NCBI GenBank assembly: GCA_032622095.1
Contig: CP136066.1
Coordinates: 62,214,609 to 62,278,608, forward strand
DNA from: Siphonodentalium dalli
Taxonomy: Eukaryota > Mollusca > Scaphopoda > Gadilida > Siphonodentaliidae
Direction of reading: 5' to 3'
Length of the DNA stretch: 64,000 bases
Shown: positions 32,637 to 43,648 of the stretch, in pieces
Position numbering within the stretch: the stretch's first letter is position 1
How the letters are laid out: every line of letters starts with the position of its first letter
Position numbers and translations under genes: made by a program
The notes under the pieces: generated by a model
The model's database searches: none
What the model was told of the DNA's origin: nothing
The model's input: the letters and a program-made list of their open reading frames with translations, nothing else

Positions 32637-34183
32637 TTACCAATTATTTGTAAATTTAAAAAGATCATCTGAAATGTCAATTGTTTTTACAAATCTGTCA
32701 CCCAACAGTTCTCTGAATTTATAAGCACTCATATCAGACCATCTAGATAATAGATCCGGAATCCTTTTAGACTCGCCTGATATGTGGATACCATTAACTT
32801 CAAATTGATGAGTGGCTGCTATGAAAACAATTTCCCTGAGACAGGATTGCATAAACGAATCATGAGCGGCACCGGAATTTAATAATGCCACTGAAGCTGA
32901 ATTGTCACAATAAATTGTAATTCTTTTGCCTGTATACCGACTACCCCACAATTGGAGACTGACTAAATTGTAAGAAGTTCCAAACAATTTATATATAAAT
33001 TCAACTTCAAAATGAACTGAGGAAATTCCTTGTGAAAACATTCATTGGCACTAATTGCCCCACAGCCAGTTAAAGTGGAATCACATGCCAATTCCACATC
33101 TGGTGCTGACCATTCTTCAAGCATCATCATTGATATGCCGTTATAGTGACAAAGAAATTTTGACCACCACTCCAGATCTTTCTTAACAAATTCCGGAATA
33201 GAAAACTTTCTGCCTATTGATGTTAAATGTACGTAACCATGTTAAGAGTCGTGAAACAAATAATCGCCCAGGTCGTACACAAGATGAAACAAAATTAAAT
33301 TTTCCCAATAATGATTCCAGTTCCTTCTTCGTGGCCTTTTTCTTATTCAACCAAGATCAAGAATTTCACAAAGGCGAACTGAATCTATACTCAATGAAAG
33401 ACTTTCGGTATCAAATTGAATACCCAAAAATTTCATCTGTGTTGACGGTGAACATTTCTTGTTTTCGGCTTCTTCAAGCCCACAACTATCCAATAAATAT
33501 TTTAAATATAAAAATGCCCCACCAGCTTCCTCTTTAACTTGGCAACCTGCCAAATCATCAAGATAGTTTACCAAGTTAAATCCAGCTTGATTCATCATGT
33601 ATCTTAATGAGTTGGTCATAGATTGACATGCTAAAGCACTACTTCTTAACCCCATTGGTAAAAGTCTATAAAAATAAATTTGACCCTTCCACTTATAACC
33701 AAGCATATCAATATCACCAACATCAACAGGAATTTGCCTATAGCATCGTTTCAAATCTCTTGAGTATATCAAAGAATTATGACCACATTCTCTGACCAAT
33801 TCAACAAGGCTATCGACTGATGGGTATATTAATTTGTAATTTTCTCCAAGATATACATTTTTTTGAATAAAATCATTGACACTATTTCCTTGGGGAAAAC
33901 TCAAATATAAAATGACTCGCCTTTCTACACTGTCTCGCTTGGGGACATAATTTAATGGAGAAAGAAATGCAGTATCAAATGGAATTTGTTGAAAGGGACC
34001 GATTACTGCTTGATAAGATATTTCTTTCTCAATATACTGGTTCATTTCATTTGGAAAGGAAGTAGCACCAGCATGATTCCTACTTCTAACATTTGTTGGT
34101 CTAACATGTTGAGTTTCCATGCCAATGTGAAAACCATACTTTAGAAAATCACATAACCGTTTATCTTCATAACTTGTCAACAT
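32637..34183 (-). pseudogene. Ngaro reverse transcriptase-RNase H
   Basis: The RT part (34183-33347) has the fingers (TAFLSPLNYVPKRD), motif A SRDLKRCYRQIPV, motif B LLPMGLRSSALACQ, motif C NYLDDLAG, and MKFLGIQFDT. A frameshift near 33340 moves the connection into another frame, where the DNA reads FSIPEFVKKDLEWWSKFL and ACDSTLTGCGAI, the first RNase H motif. A second shift near 33040 leads to YCDNSASVALLNSG and RIPDLLSRW at the end of RNase H. YLDD-type RT plus this RNase H arrangement is typical of DIRS/Ngaro pol. Confidence 0.88.
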
Positions 34184-34186
34184 TGA

Positions 34187-35117
34187 TTAAAAAAATTCAA
34201 TGTTTAATTTTGAATAAACTGGTATGCGACATAACTCAAAATTGTACAAACCGGACTGTCTAACTTTGATATTTTCATTCACTACTGTTTCGTTGAATGA
34301 ACTGTCACCGGCTATACTGTGTTCTGAGACAGAAAAAGATGTTAATTCAAATGAATCCGCCTCGACATGCTTCACAGAACATTTGTCATTGTTCTTACTG
34401 GCCTCATTTGAAAGTCATGAGCCTGATGAGATTTCCTGATGAGGACATGTCGAGCTGGTCTCAGAATGAGAAGAACAAATCTTATCTTTCTCCAAACAAC
34501 TTGCACAAATATGCTGCACGTGTCTCATTTGACCCTGAACAACTCTCAAATGAGGTGATTTCTTTGGACATTTATTTCTTTGAAACTCAGGGCAGAACCA
34601 TTCCCTGTTCGAATTATCCTTGGTTGGGGTAGGCCGCCCTGATGCAACACCACCCAAAGGACTGGCTCTGTTCTGAGTACTCAACGCAAACGTCTTACCA
34701 TATTTTGGCCGAGTATGACCAACCAGTAATGGGGTTTCCAACAATGATGTGTCATCACCCCAGTCTGCCTGACCATACTCGATCTTTCGAATGACAGCAG
34801 CATAAATGTCCAACAGTGACTTCCACTCATAAATTTCCAAATAATAAGCAATTTTACGTAATAAAAACAATCGACCTTTCTTTTCTTTCTCATTTCTGAT
34901 CTGCATAATAATTTCAAGTTCTCCAGCAACAAATTGGCCGAAGGAGAGGTCTTGATATCTTATCTCTTTATTCACATACTCTAATTGCAACAATGACTGT
35001 GGGCATAATTGTGGATACAAAATGTTGGTAGCTGATTTGGCTTCCAAGCAGAAATATTACTCTGTTTTGCCTTTACTTTCTTGTTTGTTTTCGGTCTCTC
35101 CTTAAATATGGCCGACC
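34187..35117 (-). pseudogene. Ngaro gag, C-terminal part
   Basis: The frame from about 35047 to 34415 reads a capsid-like helical region (ELEIIMQIRNEKEKKGRLFL), then a Cys/His cluster beginning WFCPEFQRNKCPKK and continuing through HICASCLEKDKICSSH. Tandem Cys/His motifs of this kind end the gag of DIRS-order elements. The frame then shifts into 34375-34187. Upstream, the coding sequence continues through the duplicated segment at 35118-35211, beyond which it is interrupted by a nested LINE. Confidence 0.78.
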
Positions 35118-35211
35118 TATCAGATGATGCATCACTGTCCATTTCATCATCACATGTGTCCGATGTAAAACCTAACTTTAGGTTTTTCAATTGATTGTTT
35201 ACATTCTTTTT
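35118..35211. repeat. 94-bp target duplication, left copy
   Basis: Gag-coding DNA identical, as far as I can see, to 36452-36545. The two copies flank the plus-strand LINE insertion exactly. Confidence 0.9.
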
Positions 35212-36255
35212 AGGGATAAGACAGTGCAAGTTCAAGAACAGTAATACCAGGGCCTCTGATATTTCTGATAAGCTTAGAAAAACATTCTTCGCAATTGCTG
35301 GTAGAAATATCACGAAACAATGCACTCCGCCCACGATGACCTCTCTTTTAAAAACTATTGTTCTGCCGAAATGGCCCTATGGGTGTGAAATTCTGACAAC
35401 CACTACAGATTCCAATGTTTACTGCATGGATAAAGCTTATCGCTCGTGTGTTAAGCATATACAATCTCTCCCAACTCGGACTCTTACTGTTATTTCAATG
35501 AGCCTGTTAGGTCTTATGCCACTCGAAAACGAAATACACATAAAGAAACTTTCATTCCTCGCTGATCTAATTTACCTTCCCGATGGGCACCAGGAACCAC
35601 TGCGAATCTTCTTATATAAATTCTTCTTACAGAGCCTCTTCGGACGTGCGACAACAGGGTTTGTGTCCGACATTACACAGTTATTTCGGCAATACAATCT
35701 GCACGCGCATCTGGATACTTTCGTTGCGAATTTCCTTCTAAATCAGCATGGAAGCACCTCTGCAAATCAACAGTACAGTCACACTATGTTATACAATGGA
35801 AAACTACCGTGGACCGAGATACATCACTTGATTTGTTTCGCATTGTGCACAATGATCCACTGTCATTTTGGAGTATTTGGACATTACTGAAAAGGCACCC
35901 TGGCGCGTCTCAAGCTCTGAAAAATCTCGCTCTACTGCTCAACAGAACTACATTTTCTAATGATCGCACGTGTCGCGCTTGTGGTAACGGGATTCAGAAT
36001 GACATATTACACGCCCTTCGTTATTGTACAGCAGCCAATTCACTTGCCTTTCGGAATTCGTTCTGGGAACACATTCTTGATGATGTTGGTCTCTCGACCT
36101 TTCTGTACATAGATTCTAGAAATGATATGTCTCTGTTAGCCCTGCTTCTGGGTGGTGAGCCAATTAACTCACCCCCCGAACTTGACAACAACATAGAAAC
36201 TATAATTCTCGACATGGCTAACTTCATGTATGGGATGTGTCATCTGATCCAGTAA
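35212..36255 (+). pseudogene. C-terminal region of the nested LINE protein
   Basis: The first frame (to 35890) reads LLKTIVLPKWPYGCEIL, KAYRSCVKHIQSLPTRT and SLLGLMPLENEIHIKKLSFL, the post-catalytic thumb and downstream domain of an AP-endonuclease-type LINE. After a frameshift near 35810-35880 the second frame (35809-36255) has FWSIWTLLKRHPG and the Cys/His module CRACGNGIQNDILHALRYC. The protein differs from the LINEs at 11, 26 and 44 kb. Catalytic domains are missing through 5' truncation. Confidence 0.82.
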
Positions 36256-36451
36256 CAATTACTTTGTGTAAATAAATTATTGTTTGCGCATAAAACAAAA
36301 TCGCATTCACATGGACGGGTCTCTTCAAGATATGACGCATACGATCAGCCACGCAACGGTTCTGTTTTCTTAATTATCTCCATTTGCTGTATAATATATA
36401 TTTCCATGTATGTATATATTCTTCTCCTACAAGGAGGTATACAATAAAATA
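35212..36451 (+). mobile_element. 5'-truncated LINE nested in Ngaro gag (1240 bp)
   Basis: It lies between the two 94-bp gag duplicates, in the opposite orientation to the Ngaro element. It starts inside the reading frame, runs through the end of the protein at 36255, and ends 3 bases after ACAATAAAAT (AATAAA at 36443). Removing it with one duplicate makes gag collinear again. Confidence 0.9.
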
Positions 36452-36545
36452 TATCAGATGATGCATCACTGTCCATTTCATCATCACATGTGTCCGATGT
36501 AAAACCTAACTTTAGGTTTTTCAATTGATTGTTTACATTCTTTTT
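36452..36545. repeat. 94-bp target duplication, right copy
   Basis: Matches 35118-35211. Both copies encode the gag stretch that includes NNQLKNLKLGFTSDTCDDEM on the minus strand. Confidence 0.9.
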
Positions 36546-36961
36546 GAGACGTGAGTCAGATCTCAAATTATCTAAGGTAATGTTTATTTTACTCTTTTTA
36601 CCTTTCTTCAATGCTGCCTTTTCGGCCTCCGCCAACTCTCTTCGGGACTCTTCCAACTCTTGTCTGATCTTTCGTTTCCGTTCCGCTCTTCTGTCGTCCA
36701 GAGACTTCTTTTTTGTCGATTCTGCTTTATTTCCTCAATCATGCATTTCGTCTCTTCATCATCGCTACCTTCGCTTCCTGTTTGGCTGTCGCTTTCTGCA
36801 GAAGATTCTACCTCTTCGTTGGGCGTATAACCGTCCTCGTTGGTCTGACTTTCATCTTCCGTCACTTCGGATGACACAAACTTATCACCTTTCTCCTTTC
36901 GCCCTGATTTGTGCATTTCGTTATAATCGATTACTGCTCGCTCTTGTTTGAATCGAATCAT
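36546..36961 (-). pseudogene. Ngaro gag, N-terminal part
   Basis: Starts with Met at 36961 (MIRFKQERAVIDYNEMHKSG), 75 bp inside repeat A1. A highly acidic, serine-rich segment follows (EDGYTPNEEVESSAESDSQT), then a basic coiled-coil-like run (RRELAEAEKAALKKGKKSK) reached through a frameshift near 36640. It continues across the duplicated 94 bp into the C-terminal part at 35117-34187. Confidence 0.78.
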
Positions 36962-37036
36962 TAAATAAATTCAACGTTAATTTAAAGTATGATCGAATAT
37001 CGATATTATAATTTATAAGTCGAAAAGTTGATCTGC

Positions 37037-37269
37037 AAATTGATCTGTCAAAATATTCGAATAATGAGGAAAATTTGGGCGCGAATGCTTATATACCAGA
37101 TAGGGATTATGGGTACCTGAACTGTGAAGTTCAAAGGTGATGTATACTGACGTGTATTCTAATTATATCAACCAATAAAATTAGAAGTTCCAGTATGATG
37201 TGGAGTGACGTAAAAGTCTAAATTTATATTCAGGCTCAGTAATTACATATTTTGGTACCAAAATAGCCC
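37037..37269 (-). repeat. Ngaro terminal repeat A1
   Basis: 233 bp, near-identical to A2 (30395-30627), and the outer 5' end of the element as read on the minus strand. Confidence 0.9.
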
Positions 37270-37744
37270 CCTAATACCCATAATATTCAAGAACCCATGA
37301 AATATCCGAATTATCTATCTACTGTCCGGTCCCGATATTAACGTAAAATCCCAGGATGTTTATATATATTTCATGCACCACTAAAACTTGTTAGTTTTAC
37401 ATTTTAGCGTTCTAGAAATTAACACGTCTATACGCTCAATAAAAACGAAACCGAACATTTCGCAGCATGGCTACTCTACTTCGAAATCACTTTACTCCCC
37501 TTTCCGTGAACCGATTCCCACCACGCGACCACCAAACTATCGGAAATTAGCTGTGCAAATTATGGATGTTTTAATCGGTCAAAAATTTAAACGTTATATT
37601 TTCTAAAAAACTACGATTCCAACATGAAATTAAATCTTCGAACTTGATTAAAGAATATACGCGCGCACTATATAGACCTGCCATTAAGGATGTGCGTGTG
37701 TACTACTTCGTCAGATTGCAAAAACAGTTGTCATCCTTGTTTTC
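37270..37744. other. No recognised feature
   Basis: Flank of the Ngaro-like element, with short frames only. Confidence 0.5.
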
Positions 37745-37853
37745 GTGAGACACGGGATTTGTCGCCGCTCTCGACCTGGAATGTCACCCTCGGGCATGGC
37801 GGCCCTTGTGTGACATCCCAGTCATCGAGCGGGCGAAAATCCCCGTGCCTCAC
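37745..37853. repeat. Imperfect palindrome P5, related to P4
   Basis: Arms starting GTGAGACACGGGATTTGTCG and ending CCCCGTGCCTCAC pair with a few indels. The centre contains CACCCTCGGGC. The arm resembles P4 at 61802-61928 (shared GATTTGTC, CGCTCTCGA-like and GAATGTC segments). Only two CTCG sites are preserved. Confidence 0.7.
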
Positions 37854-38735
37854 TAAAGCGCGGGCAACACATGTATATTACCACTCGCAGGTAAAAATTA
37901 ATGCCACATGGCGATCACAATTTAAGGACATAATCTCAGAATCGTCTTCAACATCGAGGAGTTGAGAAAAACGATCGCGAACTTTTTACTACATGATCTA
38001 TTTGTGAGTTTTGTTTAAAATGCGATAACGTAATCCTAACAACGAATAGGGAGAACGAAAACGATTAGAAAGAACTTTACCTTTACCTTCTCTGTAAATT
38101 CATCCTATGTCAGGAGAACCGTCCTTATGGTGGACGTGACCACTTCTTCTTGAGCGCAGTCTAAATATTGTAGTATGTCTCATATTCTTCTGACATTTAT
38201 GTACATGTCAATATGTTTAGATTGGATGAATAGGTGTCAAGTTGGGGTTAAGACGGTCACTGACTGCCGGGGTCCACAGGCGGAGCTTTGGTTCCAGGTT
38301 TCTTTGCAGGCAGGATACGGAGTCGGGCATGCATATAGCTAATATCTTCTGCATGCAGTCATGTGCGATATTATATATTGAGCAGTCGACTATTAATTTC
38401 AGTAGTTGTTGATTTTGTAAAGACGGGTTCAGTCCAGCTTGGCTCGGGGTTTCTTTAATTGCGTTTACACACTAGCTCTAGCTGGATGAACGTTGTATAC
38501 AACTCGTTGGATGCGAATTTGTTGTGTTCGTATTATCCAACAGTTTAGTACGATGTACACAACTGATTGCGTGAACTGTCTTCTGTGGTATTACTTTCAT
38601 ACCGCATTGGATAAAACCGCCACGTGACCGGGTAATCCAATAGCAGCGCGTTTCCGGTGCGGGCGAGCATGCGAGTTTTTGGCTCCAAAACAAGATGGAC
38701 GACTGCGTGAAAAAACTCCCGAGCGACTGGAATAT
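37854..38735. other. No recognised feature
   Basis: Mixed-composition DNA. Overlapping minus-strand frames at 38478-38812 partly reflect the palindromic MITE that follows and have no family resemblance. Confidence 0.5.
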
Positions 38736-39661
38736 GGGGCAAGACGTCGTGGATAGCTTTGCCGGTATAGTATACCTTTGTTATAATTATTCTGTGTACG
38801 ATCGCGATACACTGATTATGTAGGCTTTATGTATTGAGTGTATATTTATTTATATTTGCCAAATTTTGAAGTTTACAAATTTGCACAACTGCTGACGGCA
38901 CTAATTTGACTAAAGTAGTACACTCATACACTCAACACATAAAGCCTACATAATCAGTGTATCGTACAAAGAATAATTATAACAAAGGTATAATATACCG
39001 GAAAAGCTATCCACGACGTCTTGTGACATAACTACACATGCCCCATTATATTCCCATAACTTGATTCAAGGACATATATACCCCAAACTCGAATATCCGT
39101 GTTCGGTTCCTTAAGGAAAGAAACCTCACACGTCTTACTCCCTACCAAGTCCTACACACAATGAAGACGGCTCCCCAAATATGGTCATAGGAAATGACCA
39201 TAACAGCGGGACCAGGAAATATGTGACATAACTACACATGCCCCATTATATTCCCATAACTTGATTCAAGGACATATATACCCCAAACTCGAATATCCGT
39301 GTTCGGTTTTTAAGGAAAGAAACCTCACACGTCTTACTCCCTACCAAGTCCTACACACAATGAAGACAGCTCCCCAAATATGGTCATAGGAAATGACCAT
39401 AACAGCGGGACCAATCCCGATGTGTATTACCAAACACCTCATTATGTATTCACCCAAATGGTATATAAGTAAATACAATTCCCCAAGATATGATGCTTTC
39501 CCCATTCAACTTCCGAGCCTCTAATACGTAGAGGCTCAACTATTCTAACACTAGCATCATCGATTGTCACTTTTGTATATACTGCTTGTATCTTATTCAC
39601 GACGTAATAAAGACTTGTACCTATATATATCTATGTGTCCATTACCTCACAGTCTTGCCCC
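38736..39661. mobile_element. Palindromic MITE interrupted by an LTR
   Basis: Left arm 38736-38850 (GGGGCAAGACGTCGTGG...) pairs with 38925-39021, and the arm's last bases resume at 39652-39661 (GTCTTGCCCC) after the LTR. Without the LTR the element is about 290-300 bp. Arms of about 115 bp surround a non-paired AT-rich centre. Confidence 0.85.
39022..39651 (+). mobile_element. Solo LTR (630 bp) inserted in the MITE
   Basis: Begins TGTGA and ends TCACA, flanked by the 4-bp duplication GTCT (39018-39021 and 39652-39655). The MITE arm reads straight through once the LTR and one GTCT are removed, which fixes both ends independently. The first 200 bp are tandemly duplicated (39022-39221 and 39222-39413). 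A TATA-like GGTATATAAGT near 39460, a short hairpin GAGCCTC/GAGGCTC near 39514-39534, and AATAAA at 39606 follow in LTR order. Superfamily not determinable without internal sequence. Confidence 0.88.
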
Positions 39662-39689
39662 AGTATACTTTCCAATCAACGTTGGGTAA

Positions 39690-39957
39690 ACTTTCCAATC
39701 AACAAATGTCATCCAACTCTACCCAACACCCAACAGTTCAATAAACGTAGATAGGTGCTGTGGGCAATTAACGTTGATTGAGTGTTGTGTGAAATTTCAT
39801 CCAACACGTTGTATAATTAACATACAACCGCATGTAGTAAATATATATGCAACGTTGTGTAAAAGTGTATCTAACAAAATTGTCATGCAACTTTTCACAC
39901 AACGTAGATAGGTGCTGTGGGCATACAACGGTTGATTGACTGTTGGATAACTTCTTA
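39690..39957. repeat. CAACGTTG-rich short repeats
   Basis: ACGTAGATAGGTGCTGTGGGC occurs in essence twice (about 39744 and 39903), and variants of CAACGTTGTGT recur in both orientations. It may be a decayed inverted-repeat element. Confidence 0.55.
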
Positions 39958-40329
39958 TCCAACTAGATTTAGGGTGTATAAATCGACTTCTGACTTCATT
40001 GGGACTGTCGCATGATGTAATAAAATGGACCATGTCTTCAGGTTCTTTGCCGCATAGTTGGCATATATATGTGCTGGTAGAGGTAAATTTGGCTTTCTGC
40101 CGTTGGAGAATGTAGGTGCATATAAATTGTCAGGTCGAAAACACATTCTAGTGACGTAGTACTCTATTCGTAATGATTATCTGTCATATATAGTTCATTA
40201 TGCGAAAGGTGTATACTGTTGGATTTTAGAAAACCAACATAAAATTGCAGTTGCGATGGTTACTTCCTCGGGCGAAACGTCAGCAAAATCGGTGCATGTT
40301 GATCAAGACTCTTTGCACGTCGTCTGTGA
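39958..40329. other. No recognised feature
   Basis: Nothing beyond weak similarity to the left flank of repeat G. Confidence 0.45.
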
Positions 40330-40860
40330 AGACATCTAGAACTTCGAATATCCTCTACTATCGAAGGCGTGATGGCCTGTGGGAAAACGAATGCGTCTAT
40401 GATGGAGCGGTAAATTGATACCGGGTCTGAATTTCCGATGCCGCAACTGCATGTCAGATCACAACTCGCGAGAGGAAACAAAAAAATTAAAGCTGGAAAT
40501 TTAATAATTGACATATGACACGTAACAATCCCCATAGTGTTTAGTTGATCAATGTCGTGTCAGATAATCTAATTTACTCCGAAACTCTGCAAATACCAGC
40601 ACATGTCTGCAAAATGAAGTTATTTGAATCCCGCAAGCGAGTGTTTGCACGGCTAATTGCCAGTTCATATCGCCATTATTCTCCGCACCGCCGAGATGTG
40701 AAAGTAGTGTTATATAAATTGTCAGGTAGACACTTCCCTCTCAGTACTTTAATTTCGAGAGCGCACTCCGGAATACGGCTGTAGGATATTTTGTCATTCG
40801 AAACGCTTACGGAACAAAGGGACATAATCCAATGAGTGTTTCGCTAAACACTGTTTGTAT
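40330..40860 (+). repeat. Dispersed repeat G, uninterrupted copy
   Basis: Collinear with 48100-49005 and sharing GTGTTTAGTTGATCAATGTC, CAGCACATGTCTGCAAAATG and CGCAAGCGAGTGTTTGCACG. This copy has a TTAA at the position where the other copy carries the piggyBac-like MITE. No coding frame of note. Confidence 0.85.
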
Positions 40861-41876
40861 TGGGAGACGATTCATACATTCTGGAAACAACTTAGATGAT
40901 GAACGCCATTTTGTAACTGACTTCCATTAGGTTACAAGCAACTAATTATATAGAGTTACGCTTCTTGAATTTGTGTAGGGAAACTCGAGTCAGCATAAAA
41001 AAAATCTGGCTGCTGATTGGTTGATTATTATTGCGGTAAATTTCCCAAAGCGGGAACGGAAAATCATAGCCTACGTAAATAAGGCGATCATGTTTGTTTA
41101 GGTGGCCATTAAGAGTCTGGTGGGGTTCGTAAGTTACGGAAGTGGTCTGGGTATTTCTATGATGATGATTTTTGTGTATTAAATGGGGTAGTTGTGGAAA
41201 TGCAAGATGTCAAAATGTTTAATAACATGAAATTTTATATGAAATTGTCTTGACTTGTGTTTAAATTATCTGTATTATGACAAATGCCCCACGTGGGTGT
41301 ATATTGTCAATAAAATGTTTAATGTTAATGTTTAATGTGAAAAAAAAAAACGAAAAGGGCACGTTTCTTGTCACAGACTGGTGTATCGGATGACGTTCTA
41401 AGGGAAAATTGACCACTTGAAGTTCAAATAGGCTTAACCCATGGCCGGCGGGACGTATAGTTAACATGCACTGTCGCCTATGGAAAATAATTAGTTGTTT
41501 GTAACCGTAAGTACTCCAACCTGAGAAGGATACTATTCCACAAGTTGAATTCCTACTTCCCAAATTTCAGCGAATGGAAAGGAGTCGAAGAATTCCGACA
41601 TATTATGTGCGGTGACAATAGTCATGCATGTAGACAAATAGGCAAATCTAAAATCTTTGTAATGCTCGACTGCTAAATCATGTACGAGAACTTACATATC
41701 ATTTCATCTTCATAGACATGGATCTAAATCATCGGGACATCCTTTCCCTTGTTTTTGATAACACATTACAAAATTACTTAGCATCTTCCCGCAAAATAAA
41801 CCAATAATTTCAGTTGTTAAGAGCTGGTATGTACAGTTAAAGGTACACAATAAGATTCGATAGTCCCCGTCTCATC
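40861..41876. other. No recognised feature
   Basis: About 1 kb of AT-rich DNA with an A-run at 41340-41350. No repeat match and no protein-like frame. Confidence 0.5.
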
Positions 41877-41935
41877 AACAACAACAACAACAACAGTAAC
41901 AACAACAACAATAATAACAACAACAACAACAACAT
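41877..41935 (+). repeat. CAA microsatellite
   Basis: (CAA)n with a few interruptions. Confidence 0.93.
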
Positions 41936-42010
41936 TTCTTCAATTGATGTTTTAGTTATCAGAATCGATTAATTACCAAAATATAATGCTAACCACTGTC
42001 AGGTCTAGTA

Positions 42011-43372
42011 TAGTCCAAGTCTTCTTGTACTAAAACCAGCTAAGATATTGGGATGGCGATGCTGGCGTTTAGTCCAAGACCGCCCTATATGCTCGCTTAT
42101 GACACGGCTTAAGCGTTAGTGACCCGCTCAAATAAAACCACAATTATATGAAATAAAATATCACAATTGCGACAATAAACGGATATTTTCCGCAGAAGAC
42201 ATGCTATTTTATCTGAAACCCACATCAGTTGTGAATTTAAAACGGTAATTTAATGCGAAAAGAGACATTTACCTCAATGTTTACATTTTTTAAAAGTATG
42301 CGAACTCGGTTGACCTCGCGAACTGTGTTCGGCATTTTCCGTTGAAAATATTCCGTAGATTTTGGACAACAACGAAAATTACGAAGAATTCTCCATTGTA
42401 ATCGTAATTATGTGTCAATAAATAAAATAATAAATAGATTAATTAAACATTGAAGATATAAATGTAATACATTAAATAAATTACGGGGAATTACAACCCT
42501 CTCAAAGTTTAAAACAGTGTTAACACAACGAGTATTAGAATAAATAATATGGTGCTACATTTCCCACATTTGGTGGACTTCGGCGAAATTAAGATATATA
42601 CTAAGCGAACAGAGCAATATACTGCTCTTGTTAAGCACACAAAAAATCAAACAAAATTTGTATAAATTTTTAACCTTAAGTTTGAAAAGTCCCACTAAAA
42701 CGGAAGAACTATATTTCGAAACTGTGTGATTCGGTTCTCCGATTATTTTATCAACACAAAAGTCAAAATGCACATGGATGAAAATCACACGGATGGAAAG
42801 TCAGACACAAGAGTTCTAATTTGCTCCAATTTTGACAAGTTGCTTGCGAAAATTGTCAACAAAACTACCGTTCTGATCCTCCATTATGTCATTAAGTTTT
42901 TAGTGCGGGAATTGTTCTGAAAGCACATAGAAAACTGGACTTTCGGGCGATCGGTTTTCGCCATTTTTGTTCGGAAAACCCGCGCTATATATAGAAACGG
43001 AAAGTAGAATTCTCAGAACAAACAGCGGATTATGCCGAACTTATTCGGACCACTTCGGCTTTCGGTTAAAACGTAAACAAACAGAGAAACAAATCGATGT
43101 TTATGGCAATCAACCGGAATATTCTATGTGTAATTTAACATTAAAGTTAGATTATTATACACCATTGTGACCATAAGATGTAAGCCTTTCCGATGTATAT
43201 AGCATCATGTATTGATTTGCTAGGTAAATCGAGTAAAATACACCACAGATTCCCGCCACAGATCGTGGGCGTAAGTCGTGTGGTAGGATTGGTATGCAAG
43301 CGGGCTTGGACTAAACGCCAGCATCGCCATCCCAATATCTTAGCTGGTTTTAGTACAAGAAGACTTGGACTA
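42011..43372. mobile_element. DNA transposon with 8-bp TSD, non-autonomous (1362 bp)
   Basis: Perfect 8-bp direct repeats GTCTAGTA flank it (42003-42010 and 43373-43380). Terminal inverted repeats of about 70 bp begin TAGTCCAAGTCTTC and also contain a second inner TAGTCCAAG. An 8-bp duplication fits hAT, P or Merlin-type elements; the TIR alone does not decide. The interior has short frames (for example 42726-42920) without transposase similarity. It is unrelated to the other hAT-type family in this window. Confidence 0.88.
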
Positions 43373-43648
43373 GTCTAGTATAACATTTTCCAATAAGGTG
43401 TTATATATCAACATTTTGTTCAACGCAATTTGGTATCGAGAGTATGTCGGTCGGCTCGTCGAATATTTGCTAGGCTGCCAAATATTCCAAATGGTGAAAA
43501 ATAACAGATTTAAAAAATCGATATATGATAACTCTGAGCTTTGATTGGTGGATTCCTCGACTCTAATCAGATAATGTTTACCCCAGAAGACAAATAAATA
43601 GTAATTAAGGAGCGTAAATTCGTATTATGTATCTTTAAGTGCTGTAGC

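Larger units (their letters stand above)
30038..37269 (-). mobile_element. Ngaro-like tyrosine-recombinase retrotransposon
   Basis: Read on the minus strand, the order is A1 (37037-37269), gag, RT-RNase H, tyrosine recombinase, SGNH hydrolase, B1 (30628-30840), A2 (30395-30627), a 144-bp spacer, and B2 (30038-30250). A1 and A2 are 233 bp each and B1 and B2 are 213 bp each. B1 and A2 abut at 30627/30628, reproducing the junction that would form if the outer ends were joined in a circle. These split direct repeats, a tyrosine recombinase in place of a DDE integrase, the SGNH hydrolase and no visible target duplication identify the Ngaro branch of DIRS-order elements. It is decayed and carries a nested LINE (35212-36451), so the element proper is about 5.9 kb. 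Confidence 0.92.

Noticed and set aside
39022-39413. Two tandem MITE copies
   Set aside because: The 200-bp duplication lies inside the LTR, whose ends are fixed by the GTCT duplication and by the interrupted MITE arm.
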